Part shown: one piece after another, positions 17,159-26,398 of the stretch | Layout of the letters: each line of letters begins with the position of its first letter | Numbering within the stretch: position 1 is the stretch's first letter | Assembly: GCF_012524075.1 (NCBI RefSeq) | Contig: NZ_JAAZUI010000013.1 | Span: forward strand, 37,259 to 101,258 | From: Lutibacter sp. B1 | GTDB taxonomy: Bacteria; Bacteroidota; Bacteroidia; Flavobacteriales; Flavobacteriaceae | Direction: 5' to 3' | DNA: 64,000 bases | Made by a program: the position numbers and the translations under genes | The notes under the pieces: model-generated | Told to the model about the DNA's origin: nothing | Seen by the model: the letters and a program-made list of their open reading frames with translations, nothing else | Database searches by the model: none

Positions 17159-19351
17159 TTATGTTGCCTGATGTACAGGATATATTTTTTTCATAATGTT
17201 ACTTAGTGCTTTTTCAAAGTGAACACCTTTAACCTGAAATTGTACTTTTGCTTGTGTGTTTGGCTGTGCTTCAACCGAATCTGCAATTGCATGCATCTTT
17301 GCCTGCTGGCACATCGCTGCTAAATGTGCCCCATTAAGCCCTTCGCTGGCATCCGCCAAAGTAGGAAGATCTACATCAGTCCCAAGTGGAACCTGCTGGC
17401 AATGTACCTGCAAAATTGATAGACGAGACTCACGATCAGGTGCCGGTAAATCAAGAACCAAGTCGAAACGACCTGGTCTTAGAAGTGCAGGATCTATTAA
17501 ATCAGGACGGTTTGTTGCGGCTAAAACCACCACACCCGCTTCGCCATTACTAATTGCATCGAACTCTAGCAAAAATTGACCGACCATTCGGTCACTGATT
17601 TGCCCGTCTCCAGTGCTTTGACCACGTGTAGGCACGATAGTATCAATTTCGTCGAAAAAGATAATAGACGGGGCAGACTGACGAGCACGTCTAAACACTT
17701 CACGAATACCTCGTTCAGATTCACCCACCCATTTGGAAAGCAGTTCTGGACCTCTTGCTACAATAAAATTCACTTCTGTTGTTGTACCTACGGCTTGTCC
17801 CAGCAAAGTCTTTCCAGTTCCGGAGTCTCCGGTCAATAAGATGCCACTAGGTATGTGTGCACCAGCTTGGTGAAAACGATCGCCATAGATTAATGGCCAT
17901 TCGATTGATTGTTTTAGAAGACGTTTCTGCTCAGTAAGACCACCAATATCTTCCCAATGTGTTTCAGGAACATCTGTAGCCATTTCGCGCATAGAAGACA
18001 GATGGAAATTAGCTAAAGCCTCTTGGAAATGTTCCATACGTACGAATAATGATGCATCTGCTTCCGTTATCGATCGATCACGGACACATATCATACCGGC
18101 TTCACGACACAGTGCAGCAAGATCTGCTCCAAAGAAACCATGGGTTATCGCTGCTATGCGTTCAAGGTCAGCATTGGCTGCCAAGGGCATAAAGCGAGAA
18201 TGTATTTTGAGTATTTCTAAACGCCCAGCCTTGTTAGGTGGTGTAATAGCTATCTCACGGTCGAAACGACCCGGACGGCGCAAAGCCGGATCAACATTGT
18301 TTGGAAGATTAGTTGCTGCCATTACCACTATTTTACCGCGTGAAGACACTCCATCCATTAGAGCGAGCAATTGCCCTACCACTCGCTTTTCAACTTCACC
18401 GAGCACAGTTTCTCGGTTTGGAGCAATAGTGTCAATTTCATCGATAAATAAGATAGCTGTTTCATGTTCCTGTGCCTCTTCAAATACATTACGTAGCATT
18501 TCCTCGGATTCTCCATAATGTTTTTGGATAATCTCAGGAGCGTTAACCAAGAGGAAAAAAGCATCCGTTTGTTGTGCAACCGTACGAGCTATCAACGTTT
18601 TACCACACCCGGGAGGTCCATAAAGCAACAAACCGCGCGGTGCATCAACACCGAGTTGCTCAAATAGCTCCGGATTTTTGAGTGGAAGTTCGACCATCTC
18701 ACGGATACGTGCCAATTCATTTGAAAGACCTCCTACATCTTGGTATGAAGCCCTGCGCTCCATTCTATCTATTATATCAACCTTCGTGTCTTGAGTTATC
18801 AAAACAACACCTTCAGAATCCGTTTCAATCACACGAAGGCGAGTACCTTCGTAATCAAGTAAGCTACCAACAACAAAAACTCGGTTAATAGCCAAAGATT
18901 TTATTAAATGAGAAAATTCTGTCTTGTCACCATTATTAATACCAAGTTGATTCGCAATTTCGCTGATGCGCGATAATGGCTTAAGGATTGAGTGATTGCC
19001 ATTTCTCCGATTATTTCCAGTTGGCTGAACACGTCCAGCAATAGTGAAAACAATGCGTTTAGCCGAAGTAACCTCAGCGAGTTTGAGTTCCACGACCTCT
19101 CCCTCTTGTACACCGCAGCTTGCCTGTAATAGAGGACCGAAGCTGATACTACCGGATGGCACAGAATCATCTGCTACCAAACTCCCGGTAGCATGCGCTA
19201 CTGCTGTTAAGATAACCGCATCGCCAACCTTCCAGCTTTTGGCTGTTAGGTCGGCGGGGTTTAAAGCTACATCATCATTTTTTCTTTTAGTCTTATCAGG
19301 AGAGTGTCCTGAGAGCGACTTAAATATTAATAAGTTACTAGGGTTCATCAT
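17159..19351 (-). CDS. CDC48/VCP-family double-AAA ATPase
   Basis: A 730-residue unfoldase-type ATPase. Residues about 28-110 and 115-195 match the two parts of the CDC48 N-domain (substrate or adaptor binding). D1 has Walker A GPPGCGKT (245-252), Walker B LFIDEID (301-307), and sensor and arginine-finger region LRRPGRFD. D2 has Walker A GDSGTGKT (508-515), Walker B FFDEID (565-570), a KWVG pore loop (540-543) and LLRPGRFD. Both ATPase sites look intact. Homologues extract or unfold proteins using ATP. Its start ATG overlaps the stop of the upstream membrane protein gene (ATGA). GGAGG lies 6 bases before the ATG, unusual for this genome. GC content is clearly higher than in the flanks, pointing to horizontal transfer. 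Confidence 0.93.
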   Translation of the reverse strand: MMNPSNLLIFKSLSGHSPDKTKRKNDDVALNPADLTAKSWKVGDAVILTAVAHATGSLVADDSVPSGSISFGPLLQASCGVQEGEVVELKLAEVTSAKRIVFTIAGRVQPTGNNRRNGNHSILKPLSRISEIANQLGINNGDKTEFSHLIKSLAINRVFVVGSLLDYEGTRLRVIETDSEGVVLITQDTKVDIIDRMERRASYQDVGGLSNELARIREMVELPLKNPELFEQLGVDAPRGLLLYGPPGCGKTLIARTVAQQTDAFFLLVNAPEIIQKHYGESEEMLRNVFEEAQEHETAILFIDEIDTIAPNRETVLGEVEKRVVGQLLALMDGVSSRGKIVVMAATNLPNNVDPALRRPGRFDREIAITPPNKAGRLEILKIHSRFMPLAANADLERIAAITHGFFGADLAALCREAGMICVRDRSITEADASLFVRMEHFQEALANFHLSSMREMATDVPETHWEDIGGLTEQKRLLKQSIEWPLIYGDRFHQAGAHIPSGILLTGDSGTGKTLLGQAVGTTTEVNFIVARGPELLSKWVGESERGIREVFRRARQSAPSIIFFDEIDTIVPTRGQSTGDGQISDRMVGQFLLEFDAISNGEAGVVVLAATNRPDLIDPALLRPGRFDLVLDLPAPDRESRLSILQVHCQQVPLGTDVDLPTLADASEGLNGAHLAAMCQQAKMHAIADSVEAQPNTQAKVQFQVKGVHFEKALSNIMKKIYPVHQAT

Positions 19352-20103
19352 CTCTGACCTCCTTGCTTACGACTAATCGCTTGTGCAACTCCCGGAGTAG
19401 CAGCTACACGTACCCGCTTGATATCCTTAACCATATAAGGTCCAAAAAGAAATGTGAACAGACCATAGCTGATAAAGGCAACATGGAATGACCAATAGCC
19501 ATTTAATGCCAATGGGCCTGTCTTGAAATATGGCAAAAAGGTAAGTGGAAGGAATGATAATCCTGAGAACAATGCGATTGCCGCCACCCACTTAGGTACA
19601 AATCCAGGTTTTGTTTTATCTTTCATAACCAAAATAAAGATTGCCAAAACCTCTATTGTAGTAATCCAATAAGTCATATCAAAGAAATACCAACCAATGA
19701 AGTGAACCATTTTGATGGTTTCAGCAGGTGCAATAGCTGCATTTTCAGCACACCACGCCCACATAGCAGGTACAAACATCAGCACCCAACCGGTTAGCAA
19801 ACCTCCGCAAAGCTGGATGAGTGAAAGGATTGGTACGGGTTCACGACGCCACATTTGAACAGTTACCTGAACCGCCCATACCAGATACAGAATTCCAAAT
19901 GCAGTAGAAAGCGATTGCCCAAGCAAGATACTATCTTGGTATTTTAGATAGTAATTATCGACAAGTTCTTGAGCAGTAAAACTAGGATTGGGTGGCGGAT
20001 AGTTATGTCCTAAAACTACCCAAGCTAAGCCATACAACACTACGAATGCAGGACCACACCACGCAGCCCAGATTTGAATTTTTGATGATAGTGATTTGTC
20101 CAT
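19348..20103 (-). CDS. Multi-pass membrane protein, first gene of the CDC48-like operon
   Basis: A 251-residue protein with about six hydrophobic helices (near 11-32, 58-82, 93-113, 128-158, 172-190 and 203-226). A cytosolic basic tail ends KQGGQR. The family is not known to me. It is rich in Trp and Tyr inside the membrane parts (WYFFDMTYWITTIEV). Its stop overlaps the start of the CDC48-family ATPase gene by four bases, so the two are translated together and probably work together at the membrane. Composition and codon use are GC-richer than the neighbours. Its leader carries the palindrome at 20138. Confidence 0.8.
   Translation of the reverse strand: MDKSLSSKIQIWAAWCGPAFVVLYGLAWVVLGHNYPPPNPSFTAQELVDNYYLKYQDSILLGQSLSTAFGILYLVWAVQVTVQMWRREPVPILSLIQLCGGLLTGWVLMFVPAMWAWCAENAAIAPAETIKMVHFIGWYFFDMTYWITTIEVLAIFILVMKDKTKPGFVPKWVAAIALFSGLSFLPLTFLPYFKTGPLALNGYWSFHVAFISYGLFTFLFGPYMVKDIKRVRVAATPGVAQAISRKQGGQR
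19358..19362 (-). promoter_or_regulatory. Strong Shine-Dalgarno for the CDC48-like gene
   Basis: GGAGG on the minus strand, six bases before the ATG at 19351. Such sites are rare in Bacteroidota mRNAs and absent from most genes in this window. It supports both the start choice and a foreign origin for the operon. Confidence 0.65.
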
Positions 20104-20137
20104 TTTTTTCTTCTTTAAATTATACTTATATTTATAA

Positions 20138-20151
20138 TTCGTACGTACGAA
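20138..20151. promoter_or_regulatory. Perfect 14-bp palindrome, likely repressor operator
   Basis: TTCGTACGTACGAA is its own reverse complement. It lies 34 bases upstream of the first gene of the CDC48-like operon, in the gap to the divergent AraC gene. Its size and symmetry suit a TetR-type dimer pair. No such site was seen at the TetR gene at 16039, so the cognate regulator is open. Confidence 0.6.
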
Positions 20152-20237
20152 CTAATTTGTATAAATGTAATAATTATTTTAAAACAAGAAACTTATTTTA
20201 AAAAATATATAACTTACAATCAAAAAAAAACAATTAA

Positions 20238-21122
20238 ATGAAATTAAATTATTCTATAAGAGATGTGCTTAATTTTCGAAAATTAGAGTGGGGAAAATCT
20301 AATGATTTTTTTTATTTAACAGATATACCAAGTACATTTGAACCCGATTTTTTTAAACCAAATTATTTTTCATTTGGTCTTTTAGATAAAGGATTTATAA
20401 AAATAGAAATAGACGACAACACCCATATTATTAATAATCGTTCGTTTATGATTTATCGTCCTGAACAAATAATTCAAATATCACAAATTCATCCTAAAAC
20501 TAAAGGTGCTTTTATACTATTTACGAAGCAATTTTTAGATTATTTAAATGAAAATATATTTTCTGTTACAAATCATTCTTTTTTAAGCTATCAGTTTGAT
20601 TCTCATATAGAATTAGATACATCCGATTATAAAAAACTAAAAAAAGTATCAAAAAAAATATTTGATTTACTTAGCGAAACTCCAAGTGGAAGCTGGGAAT
20701 ATATTGCTAGAAATCTAACTTCAGCATTAGTGTATGAAACTAATGAAATACTTAAAAAATATTTACCCAAAGATTTTAAAAAAAAGGATTGCAGATCATT
20801 TTTACTAACAAATGATTTTAAAAATTTAGTTGAAAAACACTATTATTCTAATAGAAACATAAGATTTTATGCTTCTGAATTAAACATTAGCGTTAATTAT
20901 CTGCATAAGATCATAAAAAAACATACAGGAAAAACTCCTTTATCAATTATAAATGCCAAATTATTATCAGAAGTAAAGCAAGTTCTTTCTTGTTCAAATA
21001 TTAATATTAGTGAAATTGCGCTAAAGTATGGATTTAGTGGAGTTTCTTCTTTTAGTAAATATTTTAAAAATCAAACAAGTGTATCGCCTTCAACATATCA
21101 TAAAAAATCAATTCAAAATTAA
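20238..21122 (+). CDS. AraC/XylS family transcriptional regulator
   Basis: A 294-residue regulator. Residues 1-185 form a cupin-like sensor (FSFGLLDKGFIKIEID, FMIYRPEQIIQISQIHP). Residues about 195-292 form the double helix-turn-helix of the AraC family, with IRFYASELNISVNYLHKIIKKHTGKTPLS and ISEIALKYGFSGVSSFSKYFKNQTSVSPSTY. It stands divergent from the CDC48-like operon and about 100 bases upstream of a short-chain dehydrogenase in the same direction. The dehydrogenase is its most likely target. Its composition matches the host genome. Confidence 0.92.
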   Translation: MKLNYSIRDVLNFRKLEWGKSNDFFYLTDIPSTFEPDFFKPNYFSFGLLDKGFIKIEIDDNTHIINNRSFMIYRPEQIIQISQIHPKTKGAFILFTKQFLDYLNENIFSVTNHSFLSYQFDSHIELDTSDYKKLKKVSKKIFDLLSETPSGSWEYIARNLTSALVYETNEILKKYLPKDFKKKDCRSFLLTNDFKNLVEKHYYSNRNIRFYASELNISVNYLHKIIKKHTGKTPLSIINAKLLSEVKQVLSCSNINISEIALKYGFSGVSSFSKYFKNQTSVSPSTYHKKSIQN

Positions 21123-21226
21123 ACATACTATAATAGTAAAGAAATAGATAACAATTTTCAACTTTTAGATAAGTTTATAGTTACATAATTATTGTAATTT
21201 GTTTTTTAAATAAATTATATAAAATT

Positions 21227-21973
21227 ATGAATAGATTAAAAAATAAAGTTGCAATCATTACAGGTGCAGCTCAAGGTATGGGTGAAGCCCATGCACGTAT
21301 GTTTGTTGCAGAAGGTGCAAAAGTTATAATGACTGATATAAAGGAAGATTTAGGTTCTAAAATTGCAGATGAATTAGGTGAAAACGCACTATTTATTAAA
21401 CTTGATGTTACCCTAATTGAAGATTGGAAAAAAGTAGTTTCAGAAGGTGAAAAAGCATTTGGCCCCATTAATGTATTGGTTAATAATGTAGGTATTTTAG
21501 GACCTCAAAAAGATCTTGCAGAATTAAATGAAGATATCTATTTAAAAATATGTGAAATTAATCAACATGCTGTTTTTTATGGTATGAAATACACTTTGCC
21601 ATCTATGCTTAAAGCAGGTGTTGGATCTATAATAAATGTATCTTCAATAGCAGGTATAGTAGCCGTTTATGGATACCCGAATTTAGCTTATATGAGCAGT
21701 AAATTTGCTGTACGAGGAATGACAAAAGCTGTTGCTGTAGAATATGCTGCAAAAAATATTCGTGTAAATTCTGTTCATCCAGGTTTTATTAAAACACCAA
21801 TGATGGCTGAAGCAACAGACGAAGAAGGTGGTGAAGCAACCAGTTTTATACCACTAAAAAGATTAGCAGATCCTAAAGAAGTTAGTAATTTAGTTGTGTT
21901 TATGGCTTCTGACGAATCATCATATATGACAGGAACAGAACAAATTATTGATGGTGGAATAAGTATACAATAA
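21227..21973 (+). CDS. Short-chain dehydrogenase/reductase (classical SDR)
   Basis: NAD(P)-dependent oxidoreductase, 248 residues. The cofactor motif TGAAQGMG (12-19), NNVG (86-89) and catalytic S140, Y155 and K159 (YMSSK) are visible. D37 after the second strand (IMTDI) favours NAD over NADP. The end, SYMTGTEQIIDGG, is typical of the classical SDR group that includes 3-alpha/20-beta-hydroxysteroid and cyclopentanol dehydrogenases. The true alcohol substrate is not known. The AraC gene upstream probably controls it. Confidence 0.93.
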   Translation: MNRLKNKVAIITGAAQGMGEAHARMFVAEGAKVIMTDIKEDLGSKIADELGENALFIKLDVTLIEDWKKVVSEGEKAFGPINVLVNNVGILGPQKDLAELNEDIYLKICEINQHAVFYGMKYTLPSMLKAGVGSIINVSSIAGIVAVYGYPNLAYMSSKFAVRGMTKAVAVEYAAKNIRVNSVHPGFIKTPMMAEATDEEGGEATSFIPLKRLADPKEVSNLVVFMASDESSYMTGTEQIIDGGISIQ

Positions 21974-21997
21974 TATTATTCAACAATTAATCCTTTT

Positions 21998-22037
21998 TAA
22001 AAAACCATCTCAATACTAAACTTTGGGTTGGTTTTTT
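21998..22037 (+). terminator. Terminator after the short-chain dehydrogenase
   Basis: AAAAAACCA (21998-22006) pairs with TGGTTTTTT (22028-22036) around a 21-base loop, and a T run follows. It faces the AraC remnant on the other strand and may serve both. Confidence 0.6.
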
Positions 22038-22138
22038 TATTTTTTGAATTGCAGAATTTAAAATTCCATATAAAAAAATGTAAAACATTTATGAGCATCA
22101 TTTTAAAAACAAATATTGACTTAGTATATAATTGAATA

Positions 22139-22716
22139 TTATAATTTCATGAAATGGCTAGGACTCACACCTGTTTTCTTTTTAAAAAATCTGCTAAAAT
22201 CTGCCATACTTGAGAAATTTAAAGCATAAGCCACTTCGGTTATGTTGTATTTTCTCATAGTCAAAAGTACCTTAGCTTCAGAAACTACTAATTCATCAAT
22301 TAATTCTTTTGGTGTGCTACCACTAGTATCTTTAATAATTCTACCTAAATACCTTACGGAAATATTTAGAGTGGTAGCATAAAATGAAACCTGTCTGTTT
22401 TGTCGATAATCTTTTTTAATCAATCTTAAAAATTCAGACTTTATAAGCTCTTTATTTGATTTAGAATACTCTTTTCCATAAGAAGAACTATCATAGATTT
22501 TTTTACTGAGGTATATGTTCTCAATTTCATACAATAAATTTATAATCGTATTTTTTATAATTTCATGTCTAAATTTATGAGACTCTTGTTCCATTCTTTT
22601 TCTTAATAAAATAAAATATCTATTTAAAATTGCTCCGTTTTTTTTGTTGAATTTAATACCTGAACCATGGAGAATATGGCTTTAGAGAACTTAGTCACTA
22701 TAAACCCATTTGGCAT
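22139..22716 (-). pseudogene. Decayed AraC-family regulator
   Basis: The intact part (22139-22594, 151 residues) is only the end of an AraC protein. It has a dimer-helix region, then a full double HTH (VSFYATTLNISVRYLGRIIKDTSGSTPKEL, VAYALNF, FSRFFKKKTGVSPSHF). Upstream of its first ATG the same frame continues back with family-like sequence (ILNRYFILLRKR) but has no start codon. Further back, another frame reads MPNGFIVTKFSKAIFSMVQV, also AraC-like, from an ATG at 22716. This pattern fits a gene with a frameshift and a lost N-terminus. Expression of a free DNA-binding fragment from 22594 remains possible. Confidence 0.7.
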
Positions 22717-22757
22717 AATAAAAATCTAAAAAAAGCAATAGTAGCTCCAGTTATTTA

Positions 22758-23873
22758 TCATAAGTTATCTTTCTTTTTCATTCCGAATAATATTCTTGGT
22801 ATTTTAAACGGATAAATCAATAATCTATAAATAATTATAATTAGTGGAAAGGATATAAAAACTAATAATACTATTTTTAACAGAATACTCACATTTAATT
22901 GAATGATATAATAACCCAATATAATAATGACTGTTTGATGTAATATATAAAAAGGATATATTGCTTCATTACATTTTTTAAGTAGCGTACTTTTTTTATT
23001 AAACCAAATCTGCGAATACCCGAGTATTGTTGTTACAAGCGTCCAACTAACTAGTGCACAAACTGCATACCAAACATTCCATCTGCTACTTATAGAAAGA
23101 TATGGTGAAATAAATTCACTTGGTAAAAGATAATAAACATAAAATAGTATAGCACTTATTAAGAAAGCTATAAAATTAAATTTTCGATGCGATTTTAGAT
23201 GATCCCAAATATACTTTGACGAAGTAAATAGCATACCAGAAACAAAAAAATAACCGTAATAAAAAGTAGAAGAGAGGTTTGTTATATCTTTTGAATCACT
23301 TTGGTATATTTTTTTTAAGAAAATTATTATTACAATTAAAGGAATTACCCATAATAAGATTCCATATTTTTTAGAAGTAATAGTTTCAAGTAGGGTAATT
23401 ATTGTATCAGATTTAGGAGATCTTAATACTAAAATTAACGGAATTACTAAAATAGACATAATAAATAAATTTTCAATAAACCATAAGTGGTTTACTTCAA
23501 AAGAACCATTTCTATAAACATCTATATAAGAATTATAATTATTTATATGCTCATAATATGTTTGTGGAGGAACAATAAAAAGAACACCAAAAAAAAGCGG
23601 TATTATTAAACGTGAACTTCGTTCTTTCAAAAACTGAAACCAAGTTCTTTTTGAAAAAGCAAACATAGTTCCTGCCCCAGAAATTAAAAATAATAGAGGT
23701 AATCTAAATTGCTCAAAAAACACCATTATATCATCGAGTACTTTACTAGATTCAGAATTCATTATATGAAATTTATCTCCATTAAATGGCATTAAAATAT
23801 GATGTATATATACAGCCAGTATAGAAATTACTCGTAACCAATCTAAATCATACCTTCGTCCTTTTTCTGTCAT
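22758..23873 (-). CDS. Acyltransferase 3 family membrane protein
   Basis: A 371-residue integral membrane O-acyltransferase with about ten helices. It opens with RRYDLDWLRVISILAVYIHHILMPF, the family's N-terminal motif with H19-H20. The FRLPLLFLISGAGTMFAF and RLIIPLFFGVLFIVP segments follow as in OpgC/Oac-type proteins. Such enzymes acylate glycans or small exported molecules at the membrane. The substrate is unknown. Just upstream on the same strand is a LytTR regulator with a membrane domain, 108 bases away, so the two could be co-regulated. Confidence 0.9.
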   Translation of the reverse strand: MTEKGRRYDLDWLRVISILAVYIHHILMPFNGDKFHIMNSESSKVLDDIMVFFEQFRLPLLFLISGAGTMFAFSKRTWFQFLKERSSRLIIPLFFGVLFIVPPQTYYEHINNYNSYIDVYRNGSFEVNHLWFIENLFIMSILVIPLILVLRSPKSDTIITLLETITSKKYGILLWVIPLIVIIIFLKKIYQSDSKDITNLSSTFYYGYFFVSGMLFTSSKYIWDHLKSHRKFNFIAFLISAILFYVYYLLPSEFISPYLSISSRWNVWYAVCALVSWTLVTTILGYSQIWFNKKSTLLKKCNEAIYPFYILHQTVIIILGYYIIQLNVSILLKIVLLVFISFPLIIIIYRLLIYPFKIPRILFGMKKKDNL

Positions 23874-23981
23874 GCATATTTGTTTTTTTGTTTAGTGTGT
23901 AAACTTAAAAACAAATTAATATGCGATTATTATTTTGTGATAAATGGCAAATAGAAGTGACGAAATGCAAAGAGCATGTTA

Positions 23982-24857
23982 TTAAATTTTAGAATATTTA
24001 GCTTTAAAATCCTCAATATTTGAGCGTGAGACAGGAATTATAGTTGAACAGTTTTTTAATAATAGTTGGTAGCCTTGAGCATTTCCTGAAATTGACTTAA
24101 TTGCATTTAAATTTACCAAATAGGAACGATGTGTTTTGTAGATACACGAAAAACACCTTAATTGTTCTTCCAATTCTTTAAGTGTCATACGAATTAATAT
24201 TTTATTATTTCTGTCAGATGAGAAAGTGAATACTTCTATATAGTTGCTTTCAACCTTTGCAAAAAGAAAATCTTTAATTTTCAACTCAAAACTCTCATTT
24301 GATACTAAATTTTTTATGCAAACTATAGCGTTGTTAAACTCTTGCTTGTTATTAGTAGATAGTTTTTTTATACTAGAAACGTGTTTATGTATAAGTCTTT
24401 CTAAATTTAGCGGTAATACAATTATTAATAAAAGAAATCCTACTAAAAAAGTATTACGAATTTCTTCCCAAAAATACCGAAAGGACCAGTTATCTGGATT
24501 TGTGTAAATTAAATCACGAATTAAAAAATCAGTAATACCTATAATTAAAAGAATAATTGATAGATTAAAAATTTCCTTTCCAAGTGTCCAAGTTATATCA
24601 TCTTTTATATTCCTGTTCATTAAACTAAAATATATATAAGCGATAGGGAAAGGAATAAGTGCATGAATTAGTAAAATCCAAATTAAGCTAATTTTATGTT
24701 CTACTACATTAACAACAAACGGTTGAAAAAAATAAGAGAAACAGAAACTTAAAAATGAAATAAATAGTAACAATAAAATAAGCCTTTGTTGGCTATCATA
24801 GTAATAAGGATAAGGTTCTTTTAAATACCTTTTAATTTGTGCTAGTTTTAATTTCAT
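23982..24857 (-). CDS. LytTR-family regulator with N-terminal membrane domain
   Basis: A 291-residue membrane-bound transcription factor. Four hydrophobic segments lie in residues about 26-160. Residues about 190-291 form a LytTR DNA-binding domain (IKDFLFAKVESNYIEVFTF, LKELEEQLRCFSCIYKTHRSYLVNLNAIKSISGNAQGYQLLLKN, VSRSNIEDFKAKY). There is no receiver domain, so the signal is sensed through the membrane part rather than by phosphorylation. It ends the non-island region, and the repeat-rich defence island begins beyond its start. Confidence 0.9.
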   Translation of the reverse strand: MKLKLAQIKRYLKEPYPYYYDSQQRLILLLLFISFLSFCFSYFFQPFVVNVVEHKISLIWILLIHALIPFPIAYIYFSLMNRNIKDDITWTLGKEIFNLSIILLIIGITDFLIRDLIYTNPDNWSFRYFWEEIRNTFLVGFLLLIIVLPLNLERLIHKHVSSIKKLSTNNKQEFNNAIVCIKNLVSNESFELKIKDFLFAKVESNYIEVFTFSSDRNNKILIRMTLKELEEQLRCFSCIYKTHRSYLVNLNAIKSISGNAQGYQLLLKNCSTIIPVSRSNIEDFKAKYSKI

Positions 24858-25306
24858 CTTGGGGTTAAAAATTAGGTTTTTTACTCGACCTCATAAAATT
24901 TTGATTAAAACAATAAACGAAATGTATATTTTATCAAATATGCGATTTTTAAATGAAACTAAAAAGTTAGCTTTTTTTGGTGTTGACAAGAGGTTGGTTA
25001 CTTTATATATAATTTGTATTATAATGTACTTTGCTTTGGTAAAAGCAGGGCAGAGCGCAAAGAAAAGGTCTGGTAGACCTTTTTAGTGAATGAGTCGGAT
25101 GGCGCCTTGACAATTGCTGATTTTTCTTTTAAAAGTTTTCTTCTCCAAAGCTTCTTCTATTAAAGTTAATGGAACACTTTTTATGCGACGACGTAGGAGA
25201 GAAGCATAATGTGTGTGAAATGATATTTTTTTTCAAAGTGGACTATTATTAATTCTAAATATTTAAATTAGCAAATTGCTTAAATATATTTTTTAGTTTA
25301 AAATTA
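24858..25306. repeat. Left non-coding block of the defence island
   Basis: About 450 bases without a supportable gene. It is built of segments that recur in the gaps at 27064-27866 and 32200-33028. A CTCATAAAATTTTG-type start (24888 on) is shared with both other gaps. A stretch at 24921-24997 (GCGATTTTTAAATGAA then GTTAGCTTTTTTTGG) is shared with 32569-32645. ACTTTGCTTTGGTAAAAGC (25028-25046) and an ATGGAACACTT...TAATGTGTGTG block (25131-25230) are shared with 27580-27598 and 27616-27728. Copies are diverged but clearly related. Confidence 0.8.
25259..25287 (+). promoter_or_regulatory. Symmetric element shared by both defence cassettes (copy A)
   Basis: TAGCAAATTGCTT lies 25 bases before the start of the first gene of cassette A, inside a larger palindrome (ATATTTAA ... 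TTAAATAT). Cassette B has TAGCCAATTGCTA at nearly the same distance from its first start codon. It could be an operator or part of a common promoter. Confidence 0.45.
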
Positions 25307-26398
25307 ATGATTGAAAAAATACAAATAAAAGGATATAAGTCAATAAGAGATACAACAATTGAATTAAAACCTTTAAACATACTTATTGGTTCAAATGGTG
25401 TTGGAAAATCTAATTTTATATCATTTTTTAAGTTAATACATAATATATACGAGCAAAGACTACAAAACTTTTCTTTACAACAAGGAGTGGATAATCTTTT
25501 CCACTTTGGACGTAAAAATACTTATTCAATTTATGGAAAACTTTTTTTTAAAGATTCTCCAACTGATAATAATAGAAATAGTTATTACTTTAATTGTTTA
25601 CCAACAGGAAATGACTCTTTATTTATAGAAAAAGAAGGAAGTGGATATCAAGCAAATTGGGTTGATGATAATCATAATTATTTCTATAAAACAAATATTA
25701 AAGAAAGTTTAATTAAAACTTCCAATACACATAGAAATAGATATTTACGTTATTATTTTGAATCATTTAAAATTTATCATTTTCACGATACCAGTTCTTC
25801 CGCTCCTTTAAGAAGTGCTTGCCAAATTGATGATAATGATAGTTTAAGTGAAAATGGTTCTAATTTACCAGCGTTTCTATATTTTTTAAAGGAAATGCAT
25901 CCAAACAGTTTTAAACGGATTGAAAAAACAATAAATTCTGTAGCTCCATTTTTTGAAAGATTTAATTTGCAACCAGATAGATTAAATCCAGAAAGAATTA
26001 AATTAGAGTGGAATGAAGTAAATCAACCTGAAAGTTATTTTAATGCTACTCATTTTTCTGATGGAACAATGAGATTTATTGCTTTATGTACTTTACTAAT
26101 GCAACCTAATCTACCAAAAACTATTATAATTGATGAGCCAGAATTAGGACTTCATCCTGTTGCAATAAAAAAATTAGCTGGTCTTATCAGAAAGGCTTCT
26201 GCTAAAACTCAAGTAATTATATCTACACAATCTGTTACTCTTGTTGATAATTTTGAACCAGAAGATATAATTACTGTAGATAGAGAAGAAAATCAATCTG
26301 TTTTTTCTAGACTTAATGAAGGTAATCTAACCAATTGGCTAGAAGACTATACTTTAGGAGATTTATGGAGTAAAAACGTAATAAAAGGCCAGCCTTGA
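25307..26398 (+). CDS. AAA/ABC-type ATPase (AAA_21-like) of a two-gene defence-type system
   Basis: A 363-residue SMC/RecF-like ATPase. The opening IEKIQIKGYKSIRDTTIEL leads into Walker A GSNGVGKS (28-35). A variable middle follows, then the signature FSDGT (250-254), Walker B IIIDEPELGLHP (273-284) and the D/H-loop IISTQS. This is the COG4637-like type found with OLD, PARIS and Septu systems, where it senses phage activity and controls a toxic nuclease. The downstream DUF4276-like gene overlaps it by four bases (TTGA). The anti-phage role is an inference from family and context. Confidence 0.88.
   Translation: MIEKIQIKGYKSIRDTTIELKPLNILIGSNGVGKSNFISFFKLIHNIYEQRLQNFSLQQGVDNLFHFGRKNTYSIYGKLFFKDSPTDNNRNSYYFNCLPTGNDSLFIEKEGSGYQANWVDDNHNYFYKTNIKESLIKTSNTHRNRYLRYYFESFKIYHFHDTSSSAPLRSACQIDDNDSLSENGSNLPAFLYFLKEMHPNSFKRIEKTINSVAPFFERFNLQPDRLNPERIKLEWNEVNQPESYFNATHFSDGTMRFIALCTLLMQPNLPKTIIIDEPELGLHPVAIKKLAGLIRKASAKTQVIISTQSVTLVDNFEPEDIITVDREENQSVFSRLNEGNLTNWLEDYTLGDLWSKNVIKGQP

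Noticed and set aside
17159..19351. Plus-strand and shifted open frames inside the CDC48-like gene
   Set aside because: They are by-products of the higher GC content of this gene. The minus-strand frame has complete motifs of both AAA domains.
24859..25086. A 75-codon open frame at the start of the left island gap
   Set aside because: It runs across a block that is repeated, with stops and indels, in the right gap (32569-32645), and has no domain or upstream signal.
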